From: Terriglobales bacterium
GTDB lineage: Bacteria; Acidobacteriota; Terriglobia; Terriglobales; Acidobacteriaceae
Reading direction: 5' to 3'
DNA length: 12,729 bases
NCBI GenBank assembly: GCA_019241735.1
Contig: JAFAWN010000172.1
Span: forward strand, 1-12,729
Shown: one piece after another, positions 1 through 7,378 of the stretch
Position numbering within the stretch: position 1 is the stretch's first letter
Layout of the letters: each line of letters begins with the position of its first letter
Program-made: the position numbers and the translations under genes
The notes under the pieces: model-generated
The model's database searches: none
What the model saw: the letters and a program-made list of their open reading frames with translations, nothing else
Told to the model about the DNA's origin: nothing

Positions 1-767
1 AGGAAGCTGGTCGGCGGCTTGGTCGAGCCACTGGACCCGTCACTGCCCGCGCCAATCGTCACTTCCACCCAGGGAAACAAATCCGCCAGGCAGCCACTGG
101 GATTGTCTTCCGTGCTGTAAGCCGCGCTGCAATCTTCCTGCTGCCACATCTGATAGAAGCGGTGCACCGGGCTGTTGGCGTAATCGTCGTATTTCACGCC
201 CGGAGTGAGTTGGAAAACTCCATCCGGCAGGTTATTGACATTGGGAATGCGCGAATCGACAACGGTGTAAGGGGGAAGCCCGGTGCCGCCGGTGGTCAGG
301 AATTTGTAGTAATTGTTGGGCAAAAAGCCAGGTTCGAGTTCTTTGGCAACTGCCACGCTAGGTACGTATGGCTTCGTTGGGCCACCCGCGACCACCGGCG
401 GATCATGAGCATATATGGTCTTGTCGTCAGGGCTGATGGAATAGAGTCCGTTCCCGACTTTGGTGCTATCGATCGCACTATATTGAGCGGACAAAGAATA
501 ATTGGGCCCAGGTGTGCCGTCGGCATTGATAATTTCTTTCGACAACAGATTGGAAACGGATTCTCCGGACTTGGGTTTGTAAGTAGCGAAGACGTGATCG
601 AATGACCGGTTTTCTCCGAGAATTACAATCACGTGTTTGATTGGCGTAGCGGTGGAGTTTGACTGCGCCTGCACCATCGGCGGGCTAATGAGATTCGTTA
701 GAGTGGAAAGCAGCGTCGCACCCAGGGCAAGTTGTTGCCATGCGGCGCTATGAAAAGTCTTCAACAT
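1..767 (-). CDS. Exported phosphoesterase (phospholipase C / acid phosphatase family), 3' end outside the window
   Basis: The frame is open from an ATG at 767 to the left edge, giving about 255 residues with no stop. A good Shine-Dalgarno (GGGAGG, 774-779) supports this start. Residues 1-34 look like a Sec signal peptide (hydrophobic stretch about 13-27, likely cleavage after VQA at 34). Residues 45-58 carry the hallmark HVIVILGENRSFDH of the phosphoesterase family (Pfam PF04185, alkaline phosphatase superfamily). E52 and N53 match the metal-binding Glu-Asn pair known from Francisella AcpA. The protein would hydrolyse a phosphoester outside the cytoplasm. The nucleophile and remaining metal ligands should lie downstream and cannot be seen, so phospholipase C and acid phosphatase cannot be told apart. 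It stands apart from the sulfur genes, with about 214 bp between it and the cytochrome, and probably has its own promoter. Confidence 0.85.
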   Translation of the reverse strand, partial: MLKTFHSAAWQQLALGATLLSTLTNLISPPMVQAQSNSTATPIKHVIVILGENRSFDHVFATYKPKSGESVSNLLSKEIINADGTPGPNYSLSAQYSAIDSTKVGNGLYSISPDDKTIYAHDPPVVAGGPTKPYVPSVAVAKELEPGFLPNNYYKFLTTGGTGLPPYTVVDSRIPNVNNLPDGVFQLTPGVKYDDYANSPVHRFYQMWQQEDCSAAYSTEDNPSGCLADLFPWVEVTIGAGSDGSSGSTKPPTSF

Positions 768-981
768 AAGGATCCTCCCGAGTATTTTTCCAAGACCTTG
801 AGACCAGCACGCGGCTTAACTCTAGGGGAGGAAGATTACGGTCACATAAACAGCAGTTGAATGTTGCTTGAATAAATCTGCACAGGCGAAGTGCACGGGT
901 GGAAATCCGAAATCGAGCGGATGTAAAGACGAGGTGTGGTTGGGAGCAGCTCCGGAGGACCGCTAACGGGGGGGGGCGCGG
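768..981. other. Intergenic region between cytochrome and phosphoesterase genes
   Basis: No credible coding frame is seen. On the minus strand it would hold the 3' end of the cytochrome transcript and the promoter of the phosphoesterase gene. It has a run of nine G at 968-976. A short stem (TGCAC at 879-883 pairing with GTGCA at 891-895, 7-nt loop) is followed on the minus strand by AT-rich sequence. The stem is only 5 bp and there is no real T tract, so I do not call it a terminator. No convincing -35/-10 pair was found. Confidence 0.5.
968..976. repeat. Run of nine G
   Basis: Nine consecutive G just downstream of the cytochrome stop codon (C9 on the coding strand). It is noncoding in this reading. 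Such tracts are prone to slippage and to sequencing length error. Confidence 0.8.
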
Positions 982-1446
982 CTATTTCGGTTTTCTTGAG
1001 GTTGCGCTTTTCTGGGATGAACTTCGCGGGGGCGCATACGGCGGCTGATCAGGGTTGAAGTTCGTACTCAGGTAATCGATCAGAGGATCGCGGTCCGCGC
1101 CATCCAACAGGGCTCCCCACTTCACCATCTTGTCAACTTCTTTTGTCCATGCGGCCTTGGACAGGCGCTGCTGAAGAATGATGCGCGCTTCGTGACACTC
1201 GAGACAAGCCGTGGTGGCCTTGGCCTGCATAGCACCCGGCGGCAAATCTTCTGTCGTTGTCCGAGACTGCTTCTGGCCAAATGCAGCAAACGGCAGCAAT
1301 GTCGCGCCAGCTAATATCAGGATGAGAGCAAACGCCCGGCTCGCGTCTGGCGCAAGAGTCGAAGCCGGCTCCCCGCGTACTTTCTTAGTCGTCATCGCGA
1401 CAAAGTCCTGATAGGACAACTTCGAGTTCTCTCTGCTATGCCACAT
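982..1446 (-). CDS. Monoheme c-type cytochrome, probable electron acceptor of the sulfite dehydrogenase
   Basis: The 154-residue protein has one CxxCH heme c motif (CLECH, residues 81-85; H85 is the proximal ligand). M107 (in DKMVKW) or M73 could be the distal ligand; this is inference. A hydrophobic segment at about 38-57 is a signal peptide or membrane anchor preceded by an unusually long 37-residue N-region, so the heme domain lies in the periplasm. The C-terminus is rich in Pro, Ser and Lys. The ATG at 1446 overlaps the stop of the upstream molybdoenzyme gene by 11 bp and has an AGGTGA ribosome site inside that gene, which implies translational coupling. A second possible start is M18 (ATG at 1395). 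The gene order matches SorAB-type sulfite dehydrogenases, where a molybdenum subunit reduces a small monoheme cytochrome. Assignment to the SorB family itself is not shown. Confidence 0.85.
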   Translation of the reverse strand: MWHSRENSKLSYQDFVAMTTKKVRGEPASTLAPDASRAFALILILAGATLLPFAAFGQKQSRTTTEDLPPGAMQAKATTACLECHEARIILQQRLSKAAWTKEVDKMVKWGALLDGADRDPLIDYLSTNFNPDQPPYAPPRSSSQKSATSRKPK

Positions 1447-2614
1447 TTACTTTCACCTGATCAATCGCGTTGTACAGATAACCGCTGGGATTCCAAACCG
1501 GGGTAGCAGGCTGGGTGCGGCCCTGGCTGTCGGTGGCGCGGGAGAGGAGCGTGTATTCTCCGCTCTTGGCTTTCCATTCATATGCCCACAGACGCCAGGC
1601 AAAGTGCGCCTGTTCGTGGCCCAAAGTGGCCACCATCCAGGTCGCGCCGTTGTCGGTGGAAACCTCGACTTTCACTATGTCGGCTTCCCCGGCCCAGGCA
1701 GCGCCATGAACTGCGATCTTGCCCGCCTTGAGACTGGAACCATCCAGAGGCCCGGAGATTACCGACTTCACGTTCAATCCCGTGATCACGTGTGTATCTT
1801 CGGGCTTCACCGCGTCGCCGGGCTTAGGGGGTTGGTTGGGAAAGCGGTAGCCGGGGCTCATGAAGTTGCCGGCAAATTCGGATGGAAGCACCTTGATTTC
1901 GGTGAGCCACTTGATGGATGCAGCGCCAATCCATCCAGGCACCAGGGCCCGCGCGGGGAAACCGTGGTGTTTGGTCAGAGGTGCTCCATTCATGTGAGTC
2001 GCGATTAGAGTGTCAGGATCAAGGGCTTTCTCGATCGGGATACTGCGAATAAAAGGAGGGACTTTCCCGGGAACTTCGTCGAGGCCACGGAACATGACGT
2101 GTTTATCCGTCGATTTCACCCCGGCGCGTTGCAGAACGTCACGCAGACGCGGGCCGGAGAATCGTGCCGTGCTGACCGCCCCTTTTCCCCACTGGATGCC
2201 AGGGACCTGGGGACGTTGCAGACCGCGTCCGTTGCCGGCGCATTCCAGCGTGTTCACAACCGAGTGCGATTCGAGTGTGGCAAGTTCAGCCAAGGTCAAG
2301 GTTAGGGATTTCTCAACTTCTCCGCCCACTGAGAGCTTCCAGTCTGCAGCGTTGAGTTCGCTTGGCTCGTGCGTATGATTGCGAACGAAGAAATGCGGAA
2401 CAGGAGTTAGCCAGGTATTGAGATATTCGACCGGGGTTTCGAGGTCAAAGAAGCGGGAGGAGCGGACGATCATACCGTCTTCGCCAGGCAGGTCGAGAGT
2501 TTGCTGCTCCGGATAGGGTAATGTCCACGAAAGTGGCGGCACAAAAAATGGCGCTGTACCCACGGCCAAGGCCGCAGCGGATATCCGCTTGAGGAAGTCG
2601 CGTCTGGATTTCAT
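1436..2614 (-). CDS. sorA: Tat-exported sulfite oxidase-family molybdopterin enzyme (SorA-like sulfite dehydrogenase)
   Basis: The 392-residue protein begins with a textbook twin-arginine signal (SRRDFLK, residues 3-9, then a hydrophobic stretch about 11-28), so it is folded with cofactor before export. The molybdopterin domain has FFVRNH (75-80), the Mo-ligand cysteine C125 in TLECAGNGR, and the KHHGFPARALVPGW segment (215-228). The C-terminal dimerisation domain (about 275-392) ends with the usual W-x-Y-x-W, RATDSQGR and WNPSGYLYN blocks. I chose the ATG at 2614. The frame continues to an ATG at 2662, but that start lies in the loop of a strong hairpin and would put 16 residues ahead of the Tat motif. 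GAGG nine bases upstream supports 2614. Likely reaction: periplasmic oxidation of sulfite to sulfate, with electrons passed to the adjacent cytochrome. SoxC and other members of the fold are alternatives. Confidence 0.9.
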   Translation of the reverse strand: MKSRRDFLKRISAAALAVGTAPFFVPPLSWTLPYPEQQTLDLPGEDGMIVRSSRFFDLETPVEYLNTWLTPVPHFFVRNHTHEPSELNAADWKLSVGGEVEKSLTLTLAELATLESHSVVNTLECAGNGRGLQRPQVPGIQWGKGAVSTARFSGPRLRDVLQRAGVKSTDKHVMFRGLDEVPGKVPPFIRSIPIEKALDPDTLIATHMNGAPLTKHHGFPARALVPGWIGAASIKWLTEIKVLPSEFAGNFMSPGYRFPNQPPKPGDAVKPEDTHVITGLNVKSVISGPLDGSSLKAGKIAVHGAAWAGEADIVKVEVSTDNGATWMVATLGHEQAHFAWRLWAYEWKAKSGEYTLLSRATDSQGRTQPATPVWNPSGYLYNAIDQVKVNVA

Positions 2615-2618
2615 ACAG

Positions 2619-2693
2619 TTTTGCCTCTCACAGAAGAACACTGGTTCCGGCTGCGATTCCAACGCAGCCGGTACCAGCTATTGCTCCTCACAG
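2619..2693. repeat. Pair of 15-bp imperfect direct repeats flanking the hairpin
   Basis: The copies are 2619-2633 and 2679-2693 and agree at 12 of 15 positions. On the minus strand they read CTGTGAGGAGCAATA (near the porin stop) and CTGTGAGAGGCAAAA (which supplies the GAGG ribosome site of the molybdoenzyme gene). They bracket the hairpin at 2641-2677. This may be chance, or a relic of a small insertion. Confidence 0.4.
2641..2677 (-). promoter_or_regulatory. Strong intercistronic hairpin between porin and sorA-like gene
   Basis: The arms are 2641-2655 (CTGGTTCCGGCTGCG) and 2663-2677 (CGCAGCCGGTACCAG). They pair at 14 of 15 positions around a 7-nt loop, in the 81-bp gap between the porin stop and the molybdoenzyme start. 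It is not followed by a T tract on the minus strand, so it is not a standard intrinsic terminator. It may protect the porin mRNA 3' end, mark a processing site that sets porin and enzyme levels apart, or attenuate readthrough. Confidence 0.75.
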
Positions 2694-2695
2694 GC

Positions 2696-4471
2696 TTAGA
2701 ACGTATAGATCAAGTCGAACTGGAAGCGGTTCAGGTACGGCTCGACCTGACCGGGAGCGCTGATCGTCGCTCCTTTATTTGCCGTGCTCCAGTTGTTGAA
2801 CAGAGCGGCGTTATTCTCCAGGTTGCTATTAAGGACGCGTCCATGCCACCAGGTGATGCCGGCAACTGTGTTGGTACGAGGTTTCCACCACAGATAGTAA
2901 CGATTTTGAATAATGTTGGTTGGGGCCCGCTGATCGCTTTCTGCAAACGACGCGAGTACTGAATCCTGCTCTTGCCGCAACCACGCATATCCAATCTGAA
3001 CGTCGTTCCGGTTTTTGGTCTGACCCAGGCTGAAATCGGCGCCATATTCCTTGTTCTGGCTTCCGAGATTAGTGAGTACGTTACCCTTCGCGTCCAGCGG
3101 ATGATGCTCCGCATCGAGGTTGTCTTCGAATTCCAGCAGCAGGTTCACCGGCAGGCGGGCCCATCCCGTCTTAACCTGGTTGTTGAGGATGAAATCCGCA
3201 TAATTGTAGCCGGAATAAAAATGCGGGACGCCTTTGGAGTCGACAAAAGTCGCATTGGTCATGCCGTTAGGGGCAAATACGCACGGCGCGAAGCTCGGCA
3301 ACGACAACCCCTTCGCGCAACCCGGACCTTCTCCCGGAACAGGGAAGGGCCCGATCGGCGTTGTTCCGCCTACGCCCGTAGTGGTGGCGCCGACCGCGAA
3401 CGCACTCTGTTGCAGGATGGCGTCTGGACGGTTCCACTTCAAGCTTAGGAAGGATGGAGTTGCGGTCCACGGTCCGGCTTGCAACTTCATCGATATCTGG
3501 CCACCAAGCGCATAGGAGTCCTGCCCAACGGAGCTTTCGTTATATAGAAGCTCAATCCCTTGCACGGTGAAATTTTTGAGGAATGGCCCATTCAGGTTGA
3601 ATGAAGCCTTCTCATCAAATCCTTCCGGATTGAGATCGGGATCACCGGTAACCGATGTGCGTTGCCACAAATATGCAAATTTGCCGCCAGTAACAGAAAG
3701 CCAGTGATGCGCAACCGGATTGTAAGTAATCCAGCCCCGATCAAGGGCGATGGTCTTGCGATCGAACACATTGGTTAAGGTCTCATTCGTGGTGGTGGGA
3801 TCGCCCAGAGTCCCGGTCGCCAAAGCGATACCGCCCATGAAATCTTCATTCAGCTGTCCATCAAATCCGAAGCGCACCCGAAGGCGAGCGCGGTTGCGGT
3901 CGGGAAGAGCGTGCTGAAAATAATCCTCGCCCCGGATCCGGATATCGCCCGTGAACCGGAACCGCCCGGCGAGAGACTGGAGGGCGCTCAACTCCCGGTT
4001 CTGCGTGCTGGTTCGGGTATCCACTGCGGCCAGGGCGGCAGTAACTTCTGCCTCCTTCGACGATGCCTGTTGCGCCAGTCGCTCCGCATCGGTCGCGGAT
4101 TGCTGGGCTTGCGATGCAGTCGTCTGCGCCTGCTCAACACTATTTTGCGCGCGCTGGGCAGCGGCGTTGTTCTGCTGCGTAGCATCCAGTAACTGCTGGA
4201 TCTGTCCTTTCAGCTCGCCCATTTCATTGCGCTGCAACTCCAGTTGTTCCTGTTGCGCCGCTACCATTTCACGGAGGGCCTTCACATCCTGCTGCACGGC
4301 GGTGGATGCAGTCCCTTTTTTGCCGATCTTGTTGGAAGTATGCACACTGTGGTGTGCGGGGGGCGGAGACGAAGTTTGCGCCGGTGAAGACGGGGACTCC
4401 GCGTTCTGAGCGAAGGCAGCGGTTGTGGTGAGTACTAATATGAGGATTCGGAATTTTGCGGCGAGTGGCAT
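2696..4471 (-). CDS. Outer-membrane porin with N-terminal coiled coil (putative porin family)
   Basis: The 591-residue protein starts with a signal peptide (about 1-21, cleavage near AFA-Q). A Ser/Pro-rich linker follows (about 25-57), then a Gln/Ala/Glu-rich heptad region (about 59-165) predicted to form a coiled coil. From about residue 170 the sequence alternates in beta-strand fashion (FRFTGDIRIRGEDYF, RARLRVRFGFDG) up to a C-terminal phenylalanine (QFDLIYTF), the usual OMP insertion signal. This resembles the Porin_5-type putative porins common in Acidobacteriota. The role would be diffusion of small solutes through the outer membrane, with the coiled coil perhaps spanning the periplasm or driving trimer formation. 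An AGGAG site 8 bases before the ATG supports the start. It sits between the ABC transporter and the sulfite dehydrogenase, so a sulfur anion is a reasonable cargo, but this is inference. Confidence 0.85.
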   Translation of the reverse strand: MPLAAKFRILILVLTTTAAFAQNAESPSSPAQTSSPPPAHHSVHTSNKIGKKGTASTAVQQDVKALREMVAAQQEQLELQRNEMGELKGQIQQLLDATQQNNAAAQRAQNSVEQAQTTASQAQQSATDAERLAQQASSKEAEVTAALAAVDTRTSTQNRELSALQSLAGRFRFTGDIRIRGEDYFQHALPDRNRARLRVRFGFDGQLNEDFMGGIALATGTLGDPTTTNETLTNVFDRKTIALDRGWITYNPVAHHWLSVTGGKFAYLWQRTSVTGDPDLNPEGFDEKASFNLNGPFLKNFTVQGIELLYNESSVGQDSYALGGQISMKLQAGPWTATPSFLSLKWNRPDAILQQSAFAVGATTTGVGGTTPIGPFPVPGEGPGCAKGLSLPSFAPCVFAPNGMTNATFVDSKGVPHFYSGYNYADFILNNQVKTGWARLPVNLLLEFEDNLDAEHHPLDAKGNVLTNLGSQNKEYGADFSLGQTKNRNDVQIGYAWLRQEQDSVLASFAESDQRAPTNIIQNRYYLWWKPRTNTVAGITWWHGRVLNSNLENNAALFNNWSTANKGATISAPGQVEPYLNRFQFDLIYTF

Positions 4472-4672
4472 ATCGTCAACTCCTTGAATTTTGGCTCACG
4501 CTTTTCGCGCAGATTGGGTGGTGCGACATCTTCAAACTACAAAACTATACACTACTAATTCCATCGTATATCTAGTGTTACTTCACAATGCTGTGCGGCA
4601 CGACCGTCCATTAACCAATTCAATGTTGTGCCGTGAATCTCTAAATTTTGTTGCGTGAGAGAGGTCCGAAAA
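4472..4672. promoter_or_regulatory. Leader/promoter region of the porin gene with repeat pairs
   Basis: There is no gene here. The region lies between the permease stop and the porin start and is AT-richer than its flanks, so it may carry a separate promoter for the porin and sulfite dehydrogenase genes. Visible structure: an inverted repeat ACACTA (4549-4554) and TAGTGT (4573-4578) 18 bp apart, and a direct repeat CAATGCTGTGCGG (4586-4598) and CAATGTTGTGCCG (4621-4633) matching at 11 of 13. TATAGT (minus strand, 4549-4544) could be a -10 but has no matching -35. No clear copy of the inverted repeat found upstream of the Rrf2 gene is present. Confidence 0.4.
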
Positions 4673-5488
4673 CTAACTTGCTTGCTCTAGCCCCCATCTT
4701 CGCTGTAGTTGCCGTTCCAGGTTGCAAAATATAAGGCCATCGACTGCGTACCCAAGAGCAATGATCAGAACCATTACCGCAATAACCTGACTCATGTCGT
4801 TAAGGTCGCGGCCCATCATCAGCAACTGTCCCAGTCCGAGGCTGACGAAGATCATTTCGCCGGAGATGAGCGAGCGCCACGCGAAGGCCCATCCCTGCTT
4901 CAAGCCGGAGATAAGGTACGGTAAGCTGGCCGGCAACAGCACATGCCAGAACAATGGAAAGCCGCGCGCGCCCAAATTCCGTCCCGCCATCCCGTATATC
5001 TTGGGCATCTGCTTGCGTCCGGTTTCCATGGCGATGGTCACAGAGAGCAGCGAGCCCATGACCACGACGAAAAGAATTGCTTTTTCCGTGAGCCCAAACC
5101 ACAGCACGGCCAGTGGCAACCAGCAGATGCTGGGAAGGCTTTGCAGACTGACCAGCAAGCCGCCCAGGGTTTCCTCGACAAATTTATTACTGGCAATGCT
5201 CAGTCCCAGAATCATCCCCAAGATGACCGATAGGCTGTAGCCCAGCAACATTCGTCGCATGCTTACCCGGATGGCGATCCAGAAACTGTGGTCGGCGAAG
5301 CCCGCCCATAGCGCGCCCATTACGCCGCGAGGCGTGGGAAACACATAGCTGGGCCAGACCTTGAGCTGGGCCAAAAGCGCCCACAGGCCTATAACCACTG
5401 CGTAGAAAATTGCCTTCCGCAGGAAGCGCTTCAGGAACGCGCTGCCGTATGCCGCGGACGGCATCGTCAAGCTAGCGGCCGTCGCCAT
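4673..5488 (-). CDS. ssuC: ABC transporter permease, sulfonate/taurine/nitrate class (SsuC/TauC-like)
   Basis: The 271-residue membrane protein has about six hydrophobic segments (roughly 25-42, 80-99, 115-131, 136-154, 190-210 and 236-255). The cytoplasmic EAA-type loop, which docks on the ATPase, lies at about 166-186 (MAGRNLGARG, then HVLLP). YVFPTP near residues 48-53 is typical of SsuC/TauC/NrtB permeases. The frame extends up to an ATG at 5608, but the ATG at 5488 is preceded by a near-perfect GAGGAGG and gives the normal length for this family. With that start the gene overlaps the ATPase gene by 17 bp, which indicates coupled translation. Sulfonate is the best substrate guess because of the sulfite dehydrogenase downstream; nitrate, taurine or another small anion cannot be excluded. 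Confidence 0.88.
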   Translation of the reverse strand: MATAASLTMPSAAYGSAFLKRFLRKAIFYAVVIGLWALLAQLKVWPSYVFPTPRGVMGALWAGFADHSFWIAIRVSMRRMLLGYSLSVILGMILGLSIASNKFVEETLGGLLVSLQSLPSICWLPLAVLWFGLTEKAILFVVVMGSLLSVTIAMETGRKQMPKIYGMAGRNLGARGFPLFWHVLLPASLPYLISGLKQGWAFAWRSLISGEMIFVSLGLGQLLMMGRDLNDMSQVIAVMVLIIALGYAVDGLIFCNLERQLQRRWGLEQAS

Positions 5489-6371
5489 ATTCCTCCTCGA
5501 GAGATTTGTTAATCTCTTCGCGCAAATCATCCAGGATTTCGCGGGCGCATCTTGCGACACTGGAATCCTCGAGTTGACGTGGTCTCGGCAGATCGATCTT
5601 GAACTCACGCTTCACCCGGCCCGGGCGAAAAGTGAACAGCGCGACCCGGCCCCCAAGACGCACCGCCTCTCGCACGTTGTGGGTGACAAAGATAATTGTC
5701 CGGCCAGTCTCGGCCCAAATGCGTTCCAGCTCGTCATGCAGCAAATCGCGGGTCTGAGCATCCAAGGCGGCGAACGGCTCATCCATCAGCAGGACATCAG
5801 GCTCGGTGGCCAGAGCGCGGGCAAGCGCCACACGCTGACGCATTCCACCCGAAAGTTGATGCGTATAACTGTCCTCGAATTGGGAAAGGTGAACCAGCCG
5901 CAGGTAGTAGCGTATTTTTTCCCGGCGCTCTGTTTTTGAGATCCCTTTCATCTTCATCCCGAACTCAACGTTCTGCCCAACCGTAAGCCACGGGAACAAG
6001 CCGAGCTCCTGGAAGATCAGGATCCGGTCGGTGCCAGGTCCTTCGACCAGCTTGCCGTCCACTTTCACCGTGCCCGAGGTGCTTCGCTGTAGGCCGGCAA
6101 TCAAGTGCAGCAAAGTTGATTTGCCACAGCCCGAGGGCCCAACAATGCAGAGAAATTCCCCCGGCTGGACCTGCAAGTTAATGTCATCAAGCGCCAAGAG
6201 ATGACGGCCGCCGTTCACCTTGTAATTCAGGCAAATTCCGTCCAGCGAAACCTTCGCGCTGGCGGTTGGCGCATGGCGGAATGGAGTCACCGAACACGGC
6301 CCCTTGGGGCGCGCCAGGCGGATAGGGCTCCGGTGCTCTTCCGAAGAAGAAGATACGGCATGGGCTTTCAT
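5472..6371 (-). CDS. ssuB: ABC transporter ATP-binding protein, sulfonate/taurine/nitrate class (SsuB/TauB-like)
   Basis: The 299-residue protein has a complete nucleotide-binding domain: Walker A GPSGCGKST (78-86), Q-loop Q121, signature LSGGMRQR (173-180), Walker B VLLMDEP (193-199, catalytic E198) and switch H231 in VTHN. FQELGLFPWLTV (120-131) is typical of the nitrate/sulfonate/taurine importer ATPases. About 40 residues precede the domain (Ser-, Arg- and Pro-rich, no known fold), more than usual for this family, so initiation might be further in; no better start with a ribosome site was found. The ATG overlaps the stop of the binding-protein gene by 4 bp (ATGA), a sign of coupled translation. 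It powers import through the adjacent permease. Confidence 0.92.
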   Translation of the reverse strand: MKAHAVSSSSEEHRSPIRLARPKGPCSVTPFRHAPTASAKVSLDGICLNYKVNGGRHLLALDDINLQVQPGEFLCIVGPSGCGKSTLLHLIAGLQRSTSGTVKVDGKLVEGPGTDRILIFQELGLFPWLTVGQNVEFGMKMKGISKTERREKIRYYLRLVHLSQFEDSYTHQLSGGMRQRVALARALATEPDVLLMDEPFAALDAQTRDLLHDELERIWAETGRTIIFVTHNVREAVRLGGRVALFTFRPGRVKREFKIDLPRPRQLEDSSVARCAREILDDLREEINKSLEEEYGDGR

Positions 6372-7378
6372 TGAATTGGTTTCCTTCCGGTTTCCGCTAA
6401 GACCTGATTCAGATTTCGAAGGTCATATATTCCTGAAAGATCCGGCATCTGCCGGCCGAGGAAGCCGGCCTCGAAGGCTGAATGCGCGGAGGTCAACAAT
6501 GTCTGTCGCAGTGGGTTGTACGTGATCTGCATCCTCGGGAATGCCTCATCCAGAATGCCGGAGGGGAGAGCCTTGCCAGTTTCTTTCTGGATCTGAAGGT
6601 TCAAAAGCTTCCTGGCTTCCGGCAAGTGGCCGTTGATCCAGTCGGTGAGTTCCACGTGGGCACGGATCCAGGCTTTCACCAGGTCAGGATGCGCCTGCAA
6701 GAACTTCGTGCTGACAACCAGGTTGGTAATCACAAACTGACCTTGCGGCCATAAAGTGCGCTCGTCGAGAAACCGCCGTCCATTACCTTCCTGGATGAGC
6801 CGCGTCGCCCACGGTTCGGGCGCCCATGCCGCATCCAGCTGTTTTCGCAGAAACAGGGTGAGCTGATCGGGGTTCGCCATGGGGATCACCTGTACGTCTC
6901 CGCCCTTGTCTGTGCTCTTCAGCCCGTGTGCCTGAAGCCAAGCCCGCAAGGCGATATCCTGGGTGTTTCCCAACTGCGGCGAAGCCACTCTCTTGCCGTG
7001 AAAATCCTCGGGCTTATTGATTCCGGCATCGTTGCGGACCACGAGGGACACGCCGCCACTGGCGGCTCCAGCGATTACTCGCAGCGCACCGCCATTCGAT
7101 CGCACATATCCGTTGATCGTCGGATTCGGCCCCACATAAGCCATATCGATCGCCCCGGAAAAGAGCGCTTCAATGGCCGAGGGCCCCGCATTGAAGGATG
7201 TCCACTGAATGTTCACCTGCGGACCCATCGCTTTTTCAAAGGCGCCGTTTGTCTTGCCGATCATTGCTTGCGCATGCGTGATATTGGGGAACGCGCCTAC
7301 GCGAAGCGTCGTCTGTCCCCAGCTCGCGGTCGAAACCAGCAGAAGCAAAACTGCAATAAGCCCGGATCGGTTACCCAT
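6368..7378 (-). CDS. Periplasmic substrate-binding protein, NMT1/SsuA/TauA-like
   Basis: The 336-residue protein has a signal peptide (residues 1-21, MGNRSGL then a Leu/Val-rich core). The mature part shows the two-lobe NitT/TauT binding-protein pattern: PNITHAQAMIG (31-41), SFNAGPSAIEALFSGAIDMA (61-80), YVGPNPTING (81-90), GNTQDIALRAWL (137-148) and AWAPEPWATRL (184-194). It delivers ligand to the adjacent permease and ATPase. The frame can begin at a GTG at 7387, but the ATG at 7378 has AAGGTGG at a proper distance and starts directly with the signal peptide, so I chose it. It overlaps the Rrf2 gene by 8 bp. No symbol is given because specificity among sulfonates, taurine, nitrate and related anions cannot be read from sequence; context favours a sulfur compound. 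Confidence 0.88.
   Translation of the reverse strand: MGNRSGLIAVLLLLVSTASWGQTTLRVGAFPNITHAQAMIGKTNGAFEKAMGPQVNIQWTSFNAGPSAIEALFSGAIDMAYVGPNPTINGYVRSNGGALRVIAGAASGGVSLVVRNDAGINKPEDFHGKRVASPQLGNTQDIALRAWLQAHGLKSTDKGGDVQVIPMANPDQLTLFLRKQLDAAWAPEPWATRLIQEGNGRRFLDERTLWPQGQFVITNLVVSTKFLQAHPDLVKAWIRAHVELTDWINGHLPEARKLLNLQIQKETGKALPSGILDEAFPRMQITYNPLRQTLLTSAHSAFEAGFLGRQMPDLSGIYDLRNLNQVLAETGRKPIQ

Noticed and set aside
162..605. Plus-strand open frame of 147 codons
   Set aside because: It lies antisense to the phosphoesterase frame, which has a signal peptide, the ENRSFD motif and a good ribosome site. The plus-strand protein shows no recognisable family.
879..895. Stem-loop as terminator of the sulfite dehydrogenase operon
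   Set aside because: A 5-bp stem with a 7-nt loop followed only by mixed AT sequence is too weak to call.
2615..2662. Longer N-terminus for the molybdoenzyme from the ATG at 2662
   Set aside because: The start lies in the hairpin loop, and it would place 16 residues with two cysteines before a perfect Tat signal. The ATG at 2614 has a ribosome site.
3951..4409. Plus-strand open frame rich in Cys, Ala and Ser
   Set aside because: It is the complement of the Gln/Ala-rich coiled coil of the porin. Its odd composition comes from that repeat-like coding sequence.
5489..5608. Longer N-terminus for the permease from the ATG at 5608
   Set aside because: It would add 40 non-hydrophobic residues wholly inside the ATPase gene. 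The ATG at 5488 has a near-perfect Shine-Dalgarno and gives normal family length.
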